Both the position numbers and the translations under genes were made by a program. The notes beneath the pieces are model-generated. The model saw only the letters and a list, made by a program, of their open reading frames with translations. It did not search any database and was not told where the DNA came from. A stretch of 16,316 nt of DNA from GYS-P2D sp964414425. Lineage in GTDB: Bacteria > Bacteroidota > Bacteroidia > Chitinophagales > Saprospiraceae. This document shows positions 15,711 to 16,316 of the stretch, piece by piece; positions within the stretch are counted from its first letter, which is position 1, and each line of letters opens with the position of its first letter. Location: assembly GCA_964414425.1 (NCBI GenBank), contig CAYPWL010000057.1, forward strand, positions 1 to 16,316, given 5' to 3'.

Positions 15711-15717
15711 TATCTTT

Positions 15718-16188
15718 ATGAAAGTCTTATTCACTTGTTTGTATTTACTACTATCAATCTCATCCGTTATGGCACAATCTGACAATACGTGTAATCCTGT
15801 ACCTCCTCAAGCTGAGACACAGCAAGATGGTCATCTCAATATCTTTGGTGAGGCACTCATCCCATGTTGCTATGAGCCTATGACGGGATACTTCAGAGAT
15901 GGATATTGTCGCACAGACCAGAGAGATTATGGGGTCCATACGGTATGTGCTGTTATGACTCAGGAGTTTTTAGAATATTCCAAATCTCTCGGAAATGAGT
16001 TGATGTCGCCCACACCTTATTTCCCCGGACTTAAGGAAGGGGATAAGTGGTGCTTATGTGTCAGTCGATGGAAGGAAGCTTATGAAGCGGGATGTGCACC
16101 ACTGGTGATCTTAGAGGCGACCCATATCAGATCACTGGATGTCGTAACTATGGATCAATTGATCCCGCATGCGCTCAAGACGAAGTAG
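15718..16188 (+). CDS. exported DUF2237 family protein
   Basis: A 156-residue protein with a signal peptide (MKVLFTCLYLLLSISSVMAQ, likely cleaved before SDN) followed by a complete DUF2237 domain: LNIFGEALIPCC (40-51), PMTGYFRDGYC (54-64), GVHTVCAVMTQEFLEYSK (72-89), GDKWCLCVSRW (108-118) and VILEATHIRSLDVV (130-143). The biochemical role of DUF2237 is not known. Its familiar members are short proteins of about 120 residues without a leader, so an exported form is notable. After cleavage it has eight cysteines (25, 50, 51, 64, 77, 112, 114, 126), an even number that would allow disulfides in the periplasm, or metal binding. It is a single gene with its own promoter candidate; the ATG is supported by GGAG at a good distance. 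Confidence 0.88.
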   Translation: MKVLFTCLYLLLSISSVMAQSDNTCNPVPPQAETQQDGHLNIFGEALIPCCYEPMTGYFRDGYCRTDQRDYGVHTVCAVMTQEFLEYSKSLGNELMSPTPYFPGLKEGDKWCLCVSRWKEAYEAGCAPLVILEATHIRSLDVVTMDQLIPHALKTK

Positions 16189-16316
16189 GTAAAACTTAAA
16201 ATTATTTTAAGACCGATTGATGCATTTTGAAATATTTCAGTGAGTATTTATATTCATCTTACTGAATAGCGCACATAGGCTGCACAGTAACTCACTTATT
16301 TGCAATAACTAAAGCA
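16189..16316. other. non-coding tail of the window
   Basis: 128 bases after the DUF2237 stop with no supported gene. A fully AT-rich stem CTTAAAA-TTA-TTTTAAG (16195-16211, with only one C-G pair) follows the stop but has no T-run, so termination there is doubtful. Confidence 0.45.

Larger units (their letters stand above)
15453..15717. other. non-coding region upstream of fic and the DUF2237 gene
   Basis: 265 bases with no supported gene. It holds a second inverted repeat, ATGCGG (15456-15461) and CCGCAT (15481-15486), sharing the TCCGCA core with the large palindrome; a direct repeat GGTGTT-N4-GGTGTT (15460-15475); the hairpin TTAAGGC-AAC-GCCTTAA (15619-15635); and the word ATCACGGAT twice. 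The divergent promoters of both neighbours should lie here. Confidence 0.5.

Noticed and set aside
14280..15717. Fic toxin-antitoxin pair
   Set aside because: No small antitoxin gene flanks fic; the S-xxx-E-G motif inside the protein itself explains inhibition.
16195..16211. CTTAAAA-TTA-TTTTAAG stem after the DUF2237 gene
   Set aside because: Nearly all A-T pairs and no T-run follows, so it does not meet terminator criteria.

Overview
The window looks like chromosomal DNA of a Bacteroidota bacterium. Three sites match the TAnnTTTG minus-7 promoter element of that phylum, Shine-Dalgarno sequences are mostly weak or absent, and the gene content fits: a Y_Y_Y/two-component-propeller histidine kinase, a BamA/TamA-like outer-membrane protein, a short acidic phylum-type protein and a BadF-type kinase beside pfkA. 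Family or genus cannot be fixed; Saprospiria-like is only a guess.

Layout. 1-3010 (+) is a polyamine cluster: an arginine decarboxylase missing its N-terminal part, an agmatinase overlapping it by one base, and four bases later a deoxyhypusine-synthase-family enzyme. A small acidic protein follows (3070-3378). 3438-4460 (-) is ruvB. A 242-base divergent region, with a candidate promoter for each direction and a structured leader, separates it from NADP-type isocitrate dehydrogenase (4703-5926, +), which ends in a good intrinsic terminator. 5994-7868 (-) holds an outer-membrane barrel protein and a small glycosyltransferase. Divergent from them is a 1132-residue sensor histidine kinase (7921-11319, +) with 14 propeller-like repeats, a Y_Y_Y domain and a kinase core but no receiver or DNA-binding output. 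11338-13150 (-) is a sugar-kinase pair: a BadF/N-acetylglucosamine-kinase-like gene overlapping 6-phosphofructokinase by 8 bases. 13246-14091 (-) is a crotonase-family enzyme. 14280-15392 (-) is an AT-rich Fic protein whose start codon lies inside a 45-base near-perfect palindrome. A 265-base non-coding stretch leads to an exported DUF2237 protein (15718-16188, +).

How genes work together. The first three genes point to arginine to agmatine to putrescine, with the DHS-like enzyme making a polyamine derivative, but the decarboxylase appears to lack the PLP-binding lysine, so the first step may be lost or supplied by another locus. Icd and PfkA are housekeeping enzymes of the TCA cycle and glycolysis; the kinase overlapping pfkA probably feeds or regulates sugar phosphate flow. 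The kinase/OMP divergent pair may be an envelope sensing unit, though no partner regulator is present. Fic is the most probable recent acquisition.

Most notable signals: the decarboxylase truncated next to an AT-rich inverted repeat, the bacterial DHS-like gene in a polyamine operon, and the palindrome covering the fic start codon. I see no CRISPR array, tRNA, rRNA, transposase or integrase.
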